Shown piece after piece: positions 43,550-54,400 of a stretch of DNA of 64,000 bases. The DNA lies in assembly GCF_007860185.1 (NCBI RefSeq), contig NZ_SJPY01000009.1:150316-214315 (forward strand), written 5' to 3'. A program made the translations under genes and the position numbers. Within the stretch, counting starts at the first letter, position 1; the number at the start of each line of letters is the position of its first letter. The notes below the pieces were generated by a model. The model was given only the letters and a program-made list of their open reading frames with translations. It had not been told where the DNA came from and did no database searches. Origin of the DNA: Novipirellula aureliae. GTDB taxonomy: Bacteria > Planctomycetota > Planctomycetia > Pirellulales > Pirellulaceae.

Positions 43550-44104
43550 ATGGGTGAAGTTACCGAATTATTGGGCCAATTGCGGACCGGCGAACCTGGG
43601 GTGGCGGAGGGGTTGCTTTGCGCCGTGTATGACGAACTGCGTTTGATTGCCAGGTACCAATTTGCAGGGGAAGGTGCCGAATGCATTCTCCAGCCAACAG
43701 CACTGGTCAACGAGGCCTACTTGCGTTTGGTATCGGGTGGCCGGCTTCAGCCGTTCGATAGTCGTGGGCACTTTTTCGCGGCTGCCGCCGAAGCGATGCG
43801 TCGAATTCTAATCGATACCGCACGTGCTCGCGGAAGCCAAAAGCGGGGTGGCCAGTTTCGGCGTGTGGAATTAGGCGAATTGGCGGATGAGTCGATTCAG
43901 ATGACCGATCTGTGGTTGGATTTGGACGAAGGGCTTGAGCGATTGGCCACCGTAGACGCCGCGTCGGCAGATTTGGTAAAGCTTCGCATTTTTGCAGGTT
44001 TGTCGATTGTCGAAGCGGGCGAATTGTTGGAGATGCCGCGAAGCACCGCTTACAAGAATTGGGAGTTCGCCCGCACTTGGTTCGCGGTGCAGTCGGAAAG
44101 TTGA
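43550..44104 (+). CDS. ECF-family RNA polymerase sigma factor (planctomycete type)
   Basis: 184 residues. Region 2 features: LVNEAYLRLVSGGRLQPFDS, RGHFFAAAAEAMRRILIDTA (typical of the ECF_SigF/sigma-70-like family in planctomycetes). Region 4: LRIFAGLSIVEAGELLEMPR, STAYKNWEFARTWF. It sits directly upstream of a kinase-WD40 gene, a pairing repeated across planctomycete genomes where kinase signalling may control the sigma factor. A broken relative of this gene occurs at 62548-62820. Confidence 0.92.
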   Translation: MGEVTELLGQLRTGEPGVAEGLLCAVYDELRLIARYQFAGEGAECILQPTALVNEAYLRLVSGGRLQPFDSRGHFFAAAAEAMRRILIDTARARGSQKRGGQFRRVELGELADESIQMTDLWLDLDEGLERLATVDAASADLVKLRIFAGLSIVEAGELLEMPRSTAYKNWEFARTWFAVQSES

Positions 44105-44121
44105 AAACGAAAGAACTCCCC

Positions 44122-44213
44122 GTAGTGGATCTTGTTAAAGATCCATACCCGCTCCCCGTAGTGGATCTTGTTAAAGATCCTTACCGCGAGGGATCTTTAA
44201 CAAGATCCACTAC
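44122..44213. repeat. REP family 2 cluster
   Basis: Three copies of GTAGT plus GGATCTTGTTAAAGATCC: 44122-44144 and 44158-44180 direct, 44191-44213 inverted. The stem is GGATCTT/AAGATCC with loop GTTA. The remaining gap to 44420 holds a CCTCGTCGCCTCGTCCAC fragment resembling family 3 and no gene. Confidence 0.88.
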
Positions 44214-44420
44214 GGAGGTTGATGATCCATGGTTGCTCACTGCATAAAGCGAAATTTTGTCACTGATTCCTGCCTACCGCAGCGAAAAGCGTTGGACGAT
44301 CTCGTAACTTTTTCGCATGACTCTTAGGAGTCTTAACCGATTTTTTTCCCATCAAGGCCTCGTCGCCTCGTCCACAACTCCGTTTACTCACTGGACCAAT
44401 CGATTCTAACTGATCCGCAC

Positions 44421-47400
44421 ATGCATGAACCATCGAAACATGAATCGATCAAGTCTGTTTTTTTACGGGCGACCGAACTCGAAAACCATGAGGATCGACG
44501 GCGATTTATCGAACAAGCATGTGGATCGGACCGAGCGATGCTCTCGGACGTCGAGCGATTGCTGGGGGCCCACGATCGTCAGGGAGCCAACCTTTTAGAT
44601 GAGGTGGTCGATCGTATTGGGGCTGCCGAGACTCGGCGAACCCCTGTCACAAAATGGTTGCAATCGGGGCCTAGCGAACTCGACCGGGTGCATCTGATCG
44701 ATCGATACAAGATTTGTGAGCTTCTTGGCGAAGGTGGGATGGGAGCGGTGTATGTTGCTCAGCAGCAGCGGCCGGTCCGCCGCAAGGTGGCCGTGAAGGT
44801 GATTCGTGCGGGGATCGCCACCAAAGAGACGATGGCTCGATTTTCGAATGAACGTCAAGCGTTGGCGATGATGAATCATCCCAACATTGCCAAGATTCTC
44901 GATGGTGGTGCAACGACGGCTGGGCAGCCTTACCTCGTGATGGAACTGGTCCAAGGGTTACCGATCACCGAACATGCTGATGCCTACCGGCTCAAAGCGA
45001 ACGAACGGCTACGAATTTTCGTCAAGGTTTGTCGTGCGGTTCAGCATGCTCACCGAAAGGGGGTGATTCATCGCGACTTGAAACCCTCGAACATTCTGGT
45101 TGCTCAGGTTGATGAGGAGGCGGTTCCCAAAGTGATCGACTTTGGGTTGGCAAAGGCACTCGGTCATCCGCTGACGGACAATACAATCTACACCGGTTTC
45201 GCTCAAATGGTGGGCACGCCGATGTACATCAGTCCCGAACAAGCTGAAATGGGCGTCGTCGATATCGACACACGCAGCGATGTGTATTCGTTGGGCGTGT
45301 TGTTGTATGAATTGATGGTGGGCACTCCGCCGTTCGGCCACAAAACTTTCAAGACGGCTAGCTTCGATGAAGTACGCCGGATCATTCGCGAGGTACAACC
45401 GCTTCGACCGAGCGAAGCAATTAGCACCATGAAGGCTGATAAGGTCTCTACCATTGCCCAACATCGAGGCGTGGATCGGCGAAAGCTGCATGAGACGATT
45501 CAAGGCGAGCTGGATTGGATAATCATGAAGGCATTGGAAAAGGATCGTCGCCGTCGCTATGGGACGGCAGCCGAATTGGCTGACGACATCATGCGATACT
45601 TGGGCGGCGATGCGGTTTTGGCATGCCCACCTTCACGGCTGTACCAACTTCGCAAAATGTTCCAGCGGCACCGCTTGGGACTCTCTGCGGTGGCACTCGT
45701 CCTGTTCTCACTGATTACCATAAGTGTCGTGTCGACTTGGCAAGTGGTCGAAGTTCGCCGCGCTAAATTGGAAAGCGAGGCACGCGAGCGGCGGGCCAAT
45801 GGTTTGCTGGAGAGTAGCCAGTTACAAACGGCGACCGCGGCCTATCGTGGTGGCGATCTGGTTCATTTGGCCCAGGTAACCAGCGATGCGCTGCAAAACC
45901 GCCGGCTTTCTTTACTGGATCCAACGACCAAACGGACGCCAACGCTATTGGATTTTTTGCATTCGGCGGCACATCCGCCGCCGCAGCGTCAGTTTTCGTT
46001 CCCTTCGCCTATCCATGAGGTTGCGGTTTCCGCAGATGGTAATCTCTGCCTCTGTGTCGGCGAGGATGGCAACCTGATGAAGATTCGATTGGATGAACCG
46101 GAGCAGCCCCGGATCACGCTTGGAAGTCATTGGGAACCGGTCCATGCGGTGGCGATTTCTCCCGATGCCTCGATGGCAATCAGCGGGTCGGCGTCGGGAT
46201 TCGTTCGCTATTGGGACTTGGAGCAAGCGGAGTGTACCGGGCATGTATGGCCAGTCATCAATGGAGTCGAATCATTGGCTTGGTCGCCCGACGGCAAGTC
46301 GGTTGCTGCTGGATTTCGATACACCGGTGTCTGGGTTGGCGACGCGGAAGGGAATGAGAAATTTCGCTTTGCAAATGATCAGCGGCACGAGACGCTTTTG
46401 TTCTCGCCCGACAGTCGCGAACTGTTTGTGCCGACACGAGAGGGGATTCACGTTTGGGACGTCGCCACCGGGAAGCATACCCGATCGATCGATACGAAAC
46501 CGTTTTCCAATATCCGTGCGATGTGTTGGGCAGGTCCGCATCGCGAGTGGTTGATCGCAGGCGAACGCTATTTAGATTCATTGGCCGTCTTTGATCGTGA
46601 TTCCGGAGCAGCGATGGGGAGCTTTAACGTCAGTGCATCTTATGCGCAGTCGGTATCCGCGTCAGCGGACGGGATGTGGTTGACAGCCGGATTTGGTGAT
46701 GGACGGGTACAGTTGATCCAGCTTAGCCGTTTTGATTCATCGCATGTCGACGGTCGAATTCACGCACAGCTGACCGCTCACGATCAGGAGGGAGAGACAC
46801 GGTTAGCGGCGAAGTGGTTCGGTGACGATTCCAAGCACTTCGTTACCGCTGGCAATGATGGCGTGGTGCAAGTGTGGGATCGCGATGCCGTTGCCTGCCA
46901 GCGTGAGCTCACATCGGCGATGGCGATCGAAGCTGCCTACCTGTTCGACAACGAGCCCGATCCGGTTTTCGTCCTGCGAGGGCAGGAGCCGACGAGGTCG
47001 TCGATCGAAAAATTCTCGCCCCAATCCGCTAATGGATTAGCGGCGATGCAGAGTTCCGGCCAAATTGCAATCGTGTCGCTAGAGACTGGCAGACCCCTTG
47101 CCACGATCGAATCGCCACTCGAAACCCATGAGTATGTGAGTCTATCGCGTGACGGCAGTCGGCTGGCCGCCATCGGAAATGGGCAAGTCTATGTATGGAA
47201 GTCGATCGATGATTGGTCCACCCATCAATTGATCACGAACAATCCCAAGGCAGGCGATTCCAATGCGGTTTTCGCGGATAACAACCGAACATTGATTTGC
47301 GAAAATGCCGCTTACACAAGGGTGCAAGAGCTCGAAATCGAATCGGGCCGGGTGATGCGTTGGCGAGAGATGTCGGATCCCGATGTCGTTGCGATTAGTC

Positions 47401-47729
47401 GTGACGAGCGATTGATCGCCGCCGGAAACGACAAGCACCTGAACGTTTGGGACCGCGAATCGGGCCAGGTGATGCTAGACATCCAGAATCTCTCCTCCCT
47501 TTTTGCACTTTGCTTCCTAGCGGATGACCGCGTCTTGCTATCAGGTCACAACGACGGCCAGATCATGGCCTGGCACGTTCCGACCGGCCAACGACTCGGG
47601 GTTCTCTATCATCCGAGAAACGACTTGCGGCGTCCAAGAAGTATCCAGGTATCGCCTGATGGAAGACGAATCCTAATCGTCTACCCCAGCGAACACGGTT
47701 ATGTCCCTGTGCTGTTAGGCATGAATTAG
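44421..47729 (+). CDS. Serine/threonine protein kinase with WD40 repeats
   Basis: 1102 residues. Kinase domain about 95-400: YKICELLGEGGMGAVYVAQQ (Gly loop), VAVKVIRAG (Lys), GVIHRDLKPSNILV (catalytic loop), KVIDFGLAKAL (DFG), GTPMYISPEQAEMG (activation/APE equivalent). A single membrane helix (LSAVALVLFSLITISVVSTW, about 425-444) follows, then a degenerate WD40 propeller to the end (VHAVAISPDASMAISGSASG, FVRYWDLE, VQVWDRDA, LNVWDRES). The N-terminal 90 residues resemble the short regulatory module of planctomycete Pkn proteins. Likely a membrane sensor kinase working with the ECF sigma factor upstream. Confidence 0.93.
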   Translation: MHEPSKHESIKSVFLRATELENHEDRRRFIEQACGSDRAMLSDVERLLGAHDRQGANLLDEVVDRIGAAETRRTPVTKWLQSGPSELDRVHLIDRYKICELLGEGGMGAVYVAQQQRPVRRKVAVKVIRAGIATKETMARFSNERQALAMMNHPNIAKILDGGATTAGQPYLVMELVQGLPITEHADAYRLKANERLRIFVKVCRAVQHAHRKGVIHRDLKPSNILVAQVDEEAVPKVIDFGLAKALGHPLTDNTIYTGFAQMVGTPMYISPEQAEMGVVDIDTRSDVYSLGVLLYELMVGTPPFGHKTFKTASFDEVRRIIREVQPLRPSEAISTMKADKVSTIAQHRGVDRRKLHETIQGELDWIIMKALEKDRRRRYGTAAELADDIMRYLGGDAVLACPPSRLYQLRKMFQRHRLGLSAVALVLFSLITISVVSTWQVVEVRRAKLESEARERRANGLLESSQLQTATAAYRGGDLVHLAQVTSDALQNRRLSLLDPTTKRTPTLLDFLHSAAHPPPQRQFSFPSPIHEVAVSADGNLCLCVGEDGNLMKIRLDEPEQPRITLGSHWEPVHAVAISPDASMAISGSASGFVRYWDLEQAECTGHVWPVINGVESLAWSPDGKSVAAGFRYTGVWVGDAEGNEKFRFANDQRHETLLFSPDSRELFVPTREGIHVWDVATGKHTRSIDTKPFSNIRAMCWAGPHREWLIAGERYLDSLAVFDRDSGAAMGSFNVSASYAQSVSASADGMWLTAGFGDGRVQLIQLSRFDSSHVDGRIHAQLTAHDQEGETRLAAKWFGDDSKHFVTAGNDGVVQVWDRDAVACQRELTSAMAIEAAYLFDNEPDPVFVLRGQEPTRSSIEKFSPQSANGLAAMQSSGQIAIVSLETGRPLATIESPLETHEYVSLSRDGSRLAAIGNGQVYVWKSIDDWSTHQLITNNPKAGDSNAVFADNNRTLICENAAYTRVQELEIESGRVMRWREMSDPDVVAISRDERLIAAGNDKHLNVWDRESGQVMLDIQNLSSLFALCFLADDRVLLSGHNDGQIMAWHVPTGQRLGVLYHPRNDLRRPRSIQVSPDGRRILIVYPSEHGYVPVLLGMN

Positions 47730-47741
47730 CCCAGCGACAAT

Positions 47742-48422
47742 TCACGTGTTCAACCGATCCAAGACCGCCGCCGTTTTTCGGCGACGAACAAAGCAGATCA
47801 AGCTTCCGATCAGCATCGCGAACGAACCCGATGCTGGCTCGGGAACTGCCGAAACATTAATGCTTCCGTATTCCGAAATCCGATCCGCACGCTGTGTAAA
47901 AGCATTTTGCCCCAAGGACAAATTGTTGGGGAGTGCTGCGGTTAGGTTCCCCAAGCGGAATACGGATTCTTGTCGACCAATCGTGATGTCGACGGTACCA
48001 ACCGTAAAACTCGATTGTAGCGTGCCAAAACCAGGTGAGTCCCCAAATGCGTTCGACGAAACGATGTTAAATTCCCAGAGAGATTCCGTTTCGGTCGGAT
48101 TGGGGGTTGGGTTTGCGCCGAAGGGACCAAAGCCATCGGCAAGGCGAAAACCGCTCAGCGTTGCATCACCTTGCGTGCGTTCGAGTCGAATCCCAATTCC
48201 GAACAGACCGCTACCTTTGGCTAGTGCCGAATCAGGGCTGGCATCAAGCCCGTCATCGACTTCTCGCAACACCATCGCGACGCTCACTTTATTCGGAGCA
48301 TCGGCTGGGCCGAGTCGTTCAAGGTCGATTTGATAGGTCAGTGCGGCAGTCGCTTGTTCGCTCGTCGCGGCCAACGAAAGTAAACAAAAGCAGAGTGTTG
48401 AAGCAATCTTGAGTCGTGTCAT
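47742..48422 (-). CDS. PEP-CTERM protein
   Basis: 226 residues from ATG 48422 (MTRLKIASTLCFCLLSLAAT; an in-frame ATG at 48437 adds five residues). Signal peptide, a beta-rich domain of about 170 residues resembling cohesin-like PEP-CTERM cargo (YQIDLERLGPADAPNKVSVA ... FTVGTVDITIG), and C-terminal VPEPASGSFAMLIGSLICFV with RRRK. Starts about 40 bases after the giant exoprotein stop on the same strand, so co-transcription is likely. Function unknown. Confidence 0.82.
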   Translation of the reverse strand: MTRLKIASTLCFCLLSLAATSEQATAALTYQIDLERLGPADAPNKVSVAMVLREVDDGLDASPDSALAKGSGLFGIGIRLERTQGDATLSGFRLADGFGPFGANPTPNPTETESLWEFNIVSSNAFGDSPGFGTLQSSFTVGTVDITIGRQESVFRLGNLTAALPNNLSLGQNAFTQRADRISEYGSINVSAVPEPASGSFAMLIGSLICFVRRRKTAAVLDRLNT

Positions 48423-48463
48423 GTTTTTTCTCAGCATAGTAAAGTCGTTCCTAATTGTTGGTG

Positions 48464-51400
48464 TTAAAAGAGAGATGTGCCAAAGCGACGTCCGAATTCG
48501 GCGAAGTCGAGAAAGTCAACCGTACCGTCACCGTTGAAGTCATAGGTCTTGTCGTCGGTCCCAAAGCTGGCTCCGAATCCGGCGAAGTCGGCAAAATCAA
48601 TAAATCCATCGCCATTAATGTCCCCGTAGAAACGGAAGAACTCGTCGACCCGGTCGTCGCCTGTCGGTTCGCTTTCCAAAAGGTTGCCAGCAGCGTCTTG
48701 AATATGACTTGATAGAATCCTCAATTTGTAGTTCCCGTCAGCCAGGGATCCGCCGATTTGTCCCGGGAAGGTCAGGACGACTCTGTTGGTGGCTTGACCT
48801 GGCACGAAGTCGGTTTCCATCAAAATAGATTCGTTTTGACTATCGCGAAGATCAAATGCACCCTCTTCCAGCACAATTGGAGAATCGAACAGCACGGTGA
48901 TCGATCGGGCCATGCTACGCTGCGAGCTGCCATCGTCAATGATCACGTCCTGCACTTGCGGTGGGATCAAGTCGACGACATCGATGGTCGTGGTCAACTG
49001 ATTGGACACGCCACCATCTTCGTCATGTAAGCGGACCTTGATTTCGTACTGGCCCAGCACCTGATAGCCGTGTGGTCTTGATAGTTGCCCCATTGAGTCG
49101 GAGGTGTCACCGAGTTGTGCGACGGTTGTGGTCCCATCTCCCCAATCAATCTCGACGGTGACTATGTCAATGTCACCTTGTTCTCTAAACAAACCATTTA
49201 ACGTGAATGTTTCATTGGGGCCGACAGCCTCGAGCGGACTTCGCGGTGCGACTCCATCCAATTCCAAGAGTTCAGGGGCAACATTCGCGATTTGAGTCAA
49301 TGAGCTTGCCACTCCTGAGTTACCGAAAGCATCGGTGATCTGCACCGAGAGGGAATAGCTACCATTGTCTACGTAGCGGTGTTGACGGTTGGGCAGTGCG
49401 CCATCCTGCTGCACTACGAAGACTTCACTAGACGAGAAATCTCCCCAATTGATGGAAACGGTCCAGGGGCCATTTCCGTCTCCGGCATCGAGAAAGCTAC
49501 CTAACGGGAATTCTAAAATTTGACCTTCATTGCCGGTCAACCCAAGCGGTGGTTGTAGGACGGGAGGAAGATTTTGGTTTCCAAAATCGACAGTCTTTGA
49601 ATCTCCCGCCACGATCGTCACCGCAACTGTCCCCGCAGCAAAGATCGGCACGCTGTCTCCGTCGATAGACGGACTTCCATTCGCATCGGGCGATTCGAGG
49701 AATTCCGGATACGAGGCAATGGCTTCAGCCGCAGCGAGCATGTCCAGACGTACGTACTGTTGATGAGTATTGGGCACATTGTCATTTTCATCATCCCCGT
49801 CCACGATACTTCCGCCCGTCGATGAAAGCAGGTGACGGATTTCCTTGAGCGATAGTCGTCGGCCCAATTCGTTCTCAGCAATCTGTTGGATCAAGGCGAT
49901 TGTTCCCGCGATTTGGGGGGCCGCCATGCTGGTTCCGGAATAGGTCGCGGTGGTTCCGCCCAAGCCCGCAGCGGTGATCCTACCGCCTGAAGCAAAAATT
50001 TCGGACTGGTTTACGTCACGTTGCGAAAAGCTGATCAGGCGATCAGGTGCAGAAGTAAAGTCAACGGATCCACCCGACCAAATGTGTGGGCCTGCCGCCT
50101 CCAAATCCCAGACAGCGCCAACCCCTATGGAGTTGGGGTCGGCAGCCGGGTAGGCCACGCCGGCTTTTCCTTGGGCATCATAATACTGATTCCCTGCCGC
50201 AGACACGACGGCGACGCCCAACGCGGTAAGAATTGAAAGTTCATCACCAATTCTATAAAGGGATTGTGAGCGATCGTGGTTTCCGCGGTCACCAAATGAC
50301 ATGTTGACTGCCGCGATATTGTAAGCCGCAGCATTCTCGGCAACCCACTGAAGTGCGCGTTCGACTGAACGCATGCTGCCATTGCCGTCCGCGTCCAACA
50401 CTCGCAATACGACAAGATTGACGGATGACGCGACTCCGCGGAAAGTTGGGCCACGTCCCGCGATCAAGCTTGCAACGTGGGTGCCGTGACCATGGAGATC
50501 CAACGCCAACTCATCGTCGTCAACAAAGTCGTATTGATAGACAATTGAATCAGCTTGGCCGTCTCCGTCGCTGTCTTCACCAAAGAAGTCGTGATTGGTG
50601 TCGATACCCGTATCGAGAATCGCTACGGCATAGCCCTGGCCATCGATACCCGCAAAGCGTTGGTCGCTTTGAAATCTATCTAAGCCAATGAGATCCTGCC
50701 AGGGTTCGTTACTGATCTCATTCAATCCATCCTCAGTCAAAACGCGGTTCCCCGAAATCGATACTTGGATCGAAGCATCGGCTTGGCTTTGTCCAGCACT
50801 GGATCCCGGCGAAGTTTGTTGCCAGCCCAACTGCATGACCTCTCCAACGACATAGTCTCCAGCAGGCAGATCGACAAACGAGTAGTTGCCTTGTTCGTCG
50901 GTTACCGTTCGTCGCTCACCCAAGTCAAGCAATTCGTTTCCGTTTTCGTCGAGAAAAATTGTCCAACCGGGCAAGCCCGTTTCGTCAACATCCTTCGTCC
51001 CGTTTCCATTTCGATCCTCAAATTTCTGTCCCGTGATCGTGCCTCGTGTGCCCAGCAGATTGACCCACTGCCGAGTTGCCAAACCAGTACCCAAGTTGCC
51101 GGCCAGGTCCGCCACTCCGTCTTGCCGAACGGCAAACGTATAGTCACCACCTTGTTCGGTAAGTCCGTCTAAACCACTGATGCGGAAACTCGTGTCACTC
51201 AGCGGTATCACGCTCACCGTCGGGGCGATCAGGTTCGCACCGCCATTTAGCGCTAAGTGCAAGTCCTGGATATTAAACGTGCTTGCATCGATGGGCTCAG
51301 AAAAAGTCACGTCGAGCGAATCGACCGGCAAGTCACGCGGGTTGGGCGCTACCTCACTAATCGTTCGTACCGCTGGGGAGGACTCGTCGATAAACAAATC

Positions 51401-54400
51401 CACCGTTGTATGATCCGACGTGTTGCCCGCCTCATCCACGACGTAAACACTCAGTTGCTGGGTTCCGCCACCACGCATCCGAACGGCAGCGTTAAAAGTG
51501 AATCCGTCGACATCGGCATAGCCTAGGTCGGTATCGCTTGTCGTATCGTAAATCCGAACTTTCAGATTTGGCTCGGCAAGCTCTCCGGTTACTGTCACCG
51601 AGCGAGTGTTCGTTAAACCATCGGATGCAGAAATCCCTGCGTCTGGGGAGAACGCCACATTGGTTGGACTTGCGGGGCGGGAAGCATCCATGATCCACGT
51701 CGAATCCGTCATCCCCGTGGCGACGTTTCCGGCAAGATCCACGACACCGGCCGCATCTACACTCAACGTATAAACACCTGATTGGCCAACAAACCAATTG
51801 AATCCTGACAGCCGGTAAGCCGAGTCGCCGCTACTGACAATGGTGACTCGATCATCCATCGCTAACGATAGGCCGTCGCGGGTCAGACGCAGGTTGTCGC
51901 GTGTGAACGTGTTGACATCAATCGGCTCACTAAAAATAACATCCAACGACCGCACGACAATGTTGCGAGGGTTGGGTGTCGGCGTTTCTAACAGTGTGAT
52001 TTCCGGGGCGATCGTATCCATTTCCCATGCGACGTTGGCAATCCGCAGTCCTGGCTTTGCATTCAAATCGACCACGCCGCTACCGTCGACGCTAAATAGG
52101 TAGTCCCCATCCGGTTCAGTCAGCGCGGCCAATCCGGAAATTCGATATCGGTTGCCGGAAAGCTGCTGCACGTTGATTCCCGCTACTGCGACATTGACAC
52201 CATCGCGGCGGAGAGCAAAATCGGAAATATCGAAACTTCCCGCTTGGAGCGGTTTGGAGAACTCAACTTCGATTTCATCCAAAGCGGTGTTGCGAAATGG
52301 TGAGACGGGCCCCAGACTCTTGACAAACGGCGGCGCTGAACCGTTAGACCAAACGACCGAAGCCTCTCCGGTAGCCGAGTTCTCGCCGAAGTCCTTAACA
52401 TTCGCGCCGATCAGTTTGAATTCATAGACTCCAGGATCGCCAGTCAAACTCGTTAGTCCACTGACTCGATAGGTTGACTCGGCATCCGCCCGCTCAATGA
52501 TGCTCAGTATCGTCGTCTCGTCGATCAGATTCACACCCTGGTTGCGAGTGAGCACAAAATCTTGCCAACCCAATGTGCCCAGATCGATCTTTTCCGAGAA
52601 TGTCACGTCGATAGAATCGACCGGTGCATCACGTGGATCTGGATCGATCGATCCAATGGACACAACCATCGGAGGAATTGAATCGTCCAGCACATACTCG
52701 ACCGAGTACTGTCCGGTGCCATCGAAATCCAGAAGATGCAACTTTGGATCCGGGACGTACTGGCTGAGCGTGCTGTCGTACACCTTGGAGGTTTGCCAAA
52801 CATTAGTGCCAACAAGCAACTCTTTCCCATCGGAGCGAGTCACGCGAGCGACTTTCCAGTCGGGTCCCGGGTCGGGCAAATGGAGATAGGACCATCCGGT
52901 GTTTTGACTCGCGCCTAGTAGAACGGTGCGGTCCGCTGCGGTGACGCTGCCATCGGCAAGTACATTTGTTGCCACATTGACGGGAGCCAAGGTACCATCG
53001 CTAAAGTAGAGTGTGTCGGGAAGGTTCTCGGGATCGGGATCCTCGTTGACCAGAAAATCATTGAGGGAATCGTCACCGGGCCGATCGCTCTGAACCAGAT
53101 GGATCAATTCGTGAATGGAAACGGTGTCGATGATCGACGTGTGCTCACCACCGAGTTCGTCGGCATGTTCAAACGTGGCTGAGTATTCAATAAAGCGACC
53201 GAGTAAACTGGAGGTCAACGACCAGGTGGCAAGCTGAGTCGTCCCTGGATCGATGTCTCCTAAATTTGCCGTGAGAGTTGGCGATGTCGGTTGGCCGCCA
53301 ACCTGGGTGCCAATGATTTTGAAGTCGACTAGCAAACCTTTTTCGTTCTCAATGATCTTGGGTTGAGCGGTGGTGACCGTGAACGCTTCGGCGGCGCCCT
53401 TGCCCAGATTGGTGGCCAGCAGGCCGAGAGTGAACGGTTCCGACGGCTCGACTTCGTCTGTCAAGGGATCGTCACCGAGAACATCACGCTGCTGGAAATA
53501 GCGTAGCTGCAACAAGGGGTCGGGAAGGACCGTGATGGAGGGACCAAACAAAGGCAGAACCAACTCGGTATTGGTTGCCGGGTCGGTGTATCTCAAAACA
53601 CCCGAAACAAGGTAAGTGGTGGGCGCTTCGCTGGCGGCCTCACGCGTCGGAATGAAGGTAAAGCTGGCTGAACCTGAACTATTCGGCGCCACCGTTCCAC
53701 TGCCATCGACGGCAGTCAATCCGTTCAATTCAGGACCCAGGACAACGAATCGATCGTTGACTAGGTTTCCATCCAGGTCGCGGAATTCAATATCGAGGTC
53801 CACACCCTGGACGGCCGACGGCAACTCGTTCGTGATGGTCAATCCACCCGTGAAAGCATCGCGTGTCGTGACCACCGTTTGATCGATCTGAATACGGACT
53901 TGCGCGCAAACGGCATTGTCCGCCGAAATAGTGAGGCCCTGGTCGCTGGCAGACTCCAATCCGAGATCGCTGCATAAGTTGCCTCCGCCGCGCGCGGGTG
54001 TTGCACCACCTCCACGTCCACCTCCACCTCCACCTCCACCTCCGCCGCCTCCTCCGCTGCCCGCACCGGTGATCAGTTTTGCGAGACAACTGACAATCGT
54101 TGACCTTCCCCCTGTCACAAAATTAAACAAGTCTCTACCAAACATTGCGGCACTCGCGATGGCCCCAACCGGAAATCCGCCACAGATGGTGTAGGAAGCA
54201 ACTTCAAAATTGGCACTTGGGAGACAATCCTTTTTGATGTCCTCTATGATGCTGCTTTGTCCGCCCACATCATGATTCAAACCGCCAATACTATCGGCCG
54301 AAAGCCTGACGAGAATCGGTACCCTGATCTCGCTCATCGCTGGCAAGGTTCCAAAGTCCGTTGCCAACGGAGTGAACACATAACCGTCTGGAGCCGTCAC

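Noticed and set aside
53916-54194. Proline-rich frame on the plus strand
   Set aside because: Antisense image of the poly-glycine stretch in the giant exoprotein.
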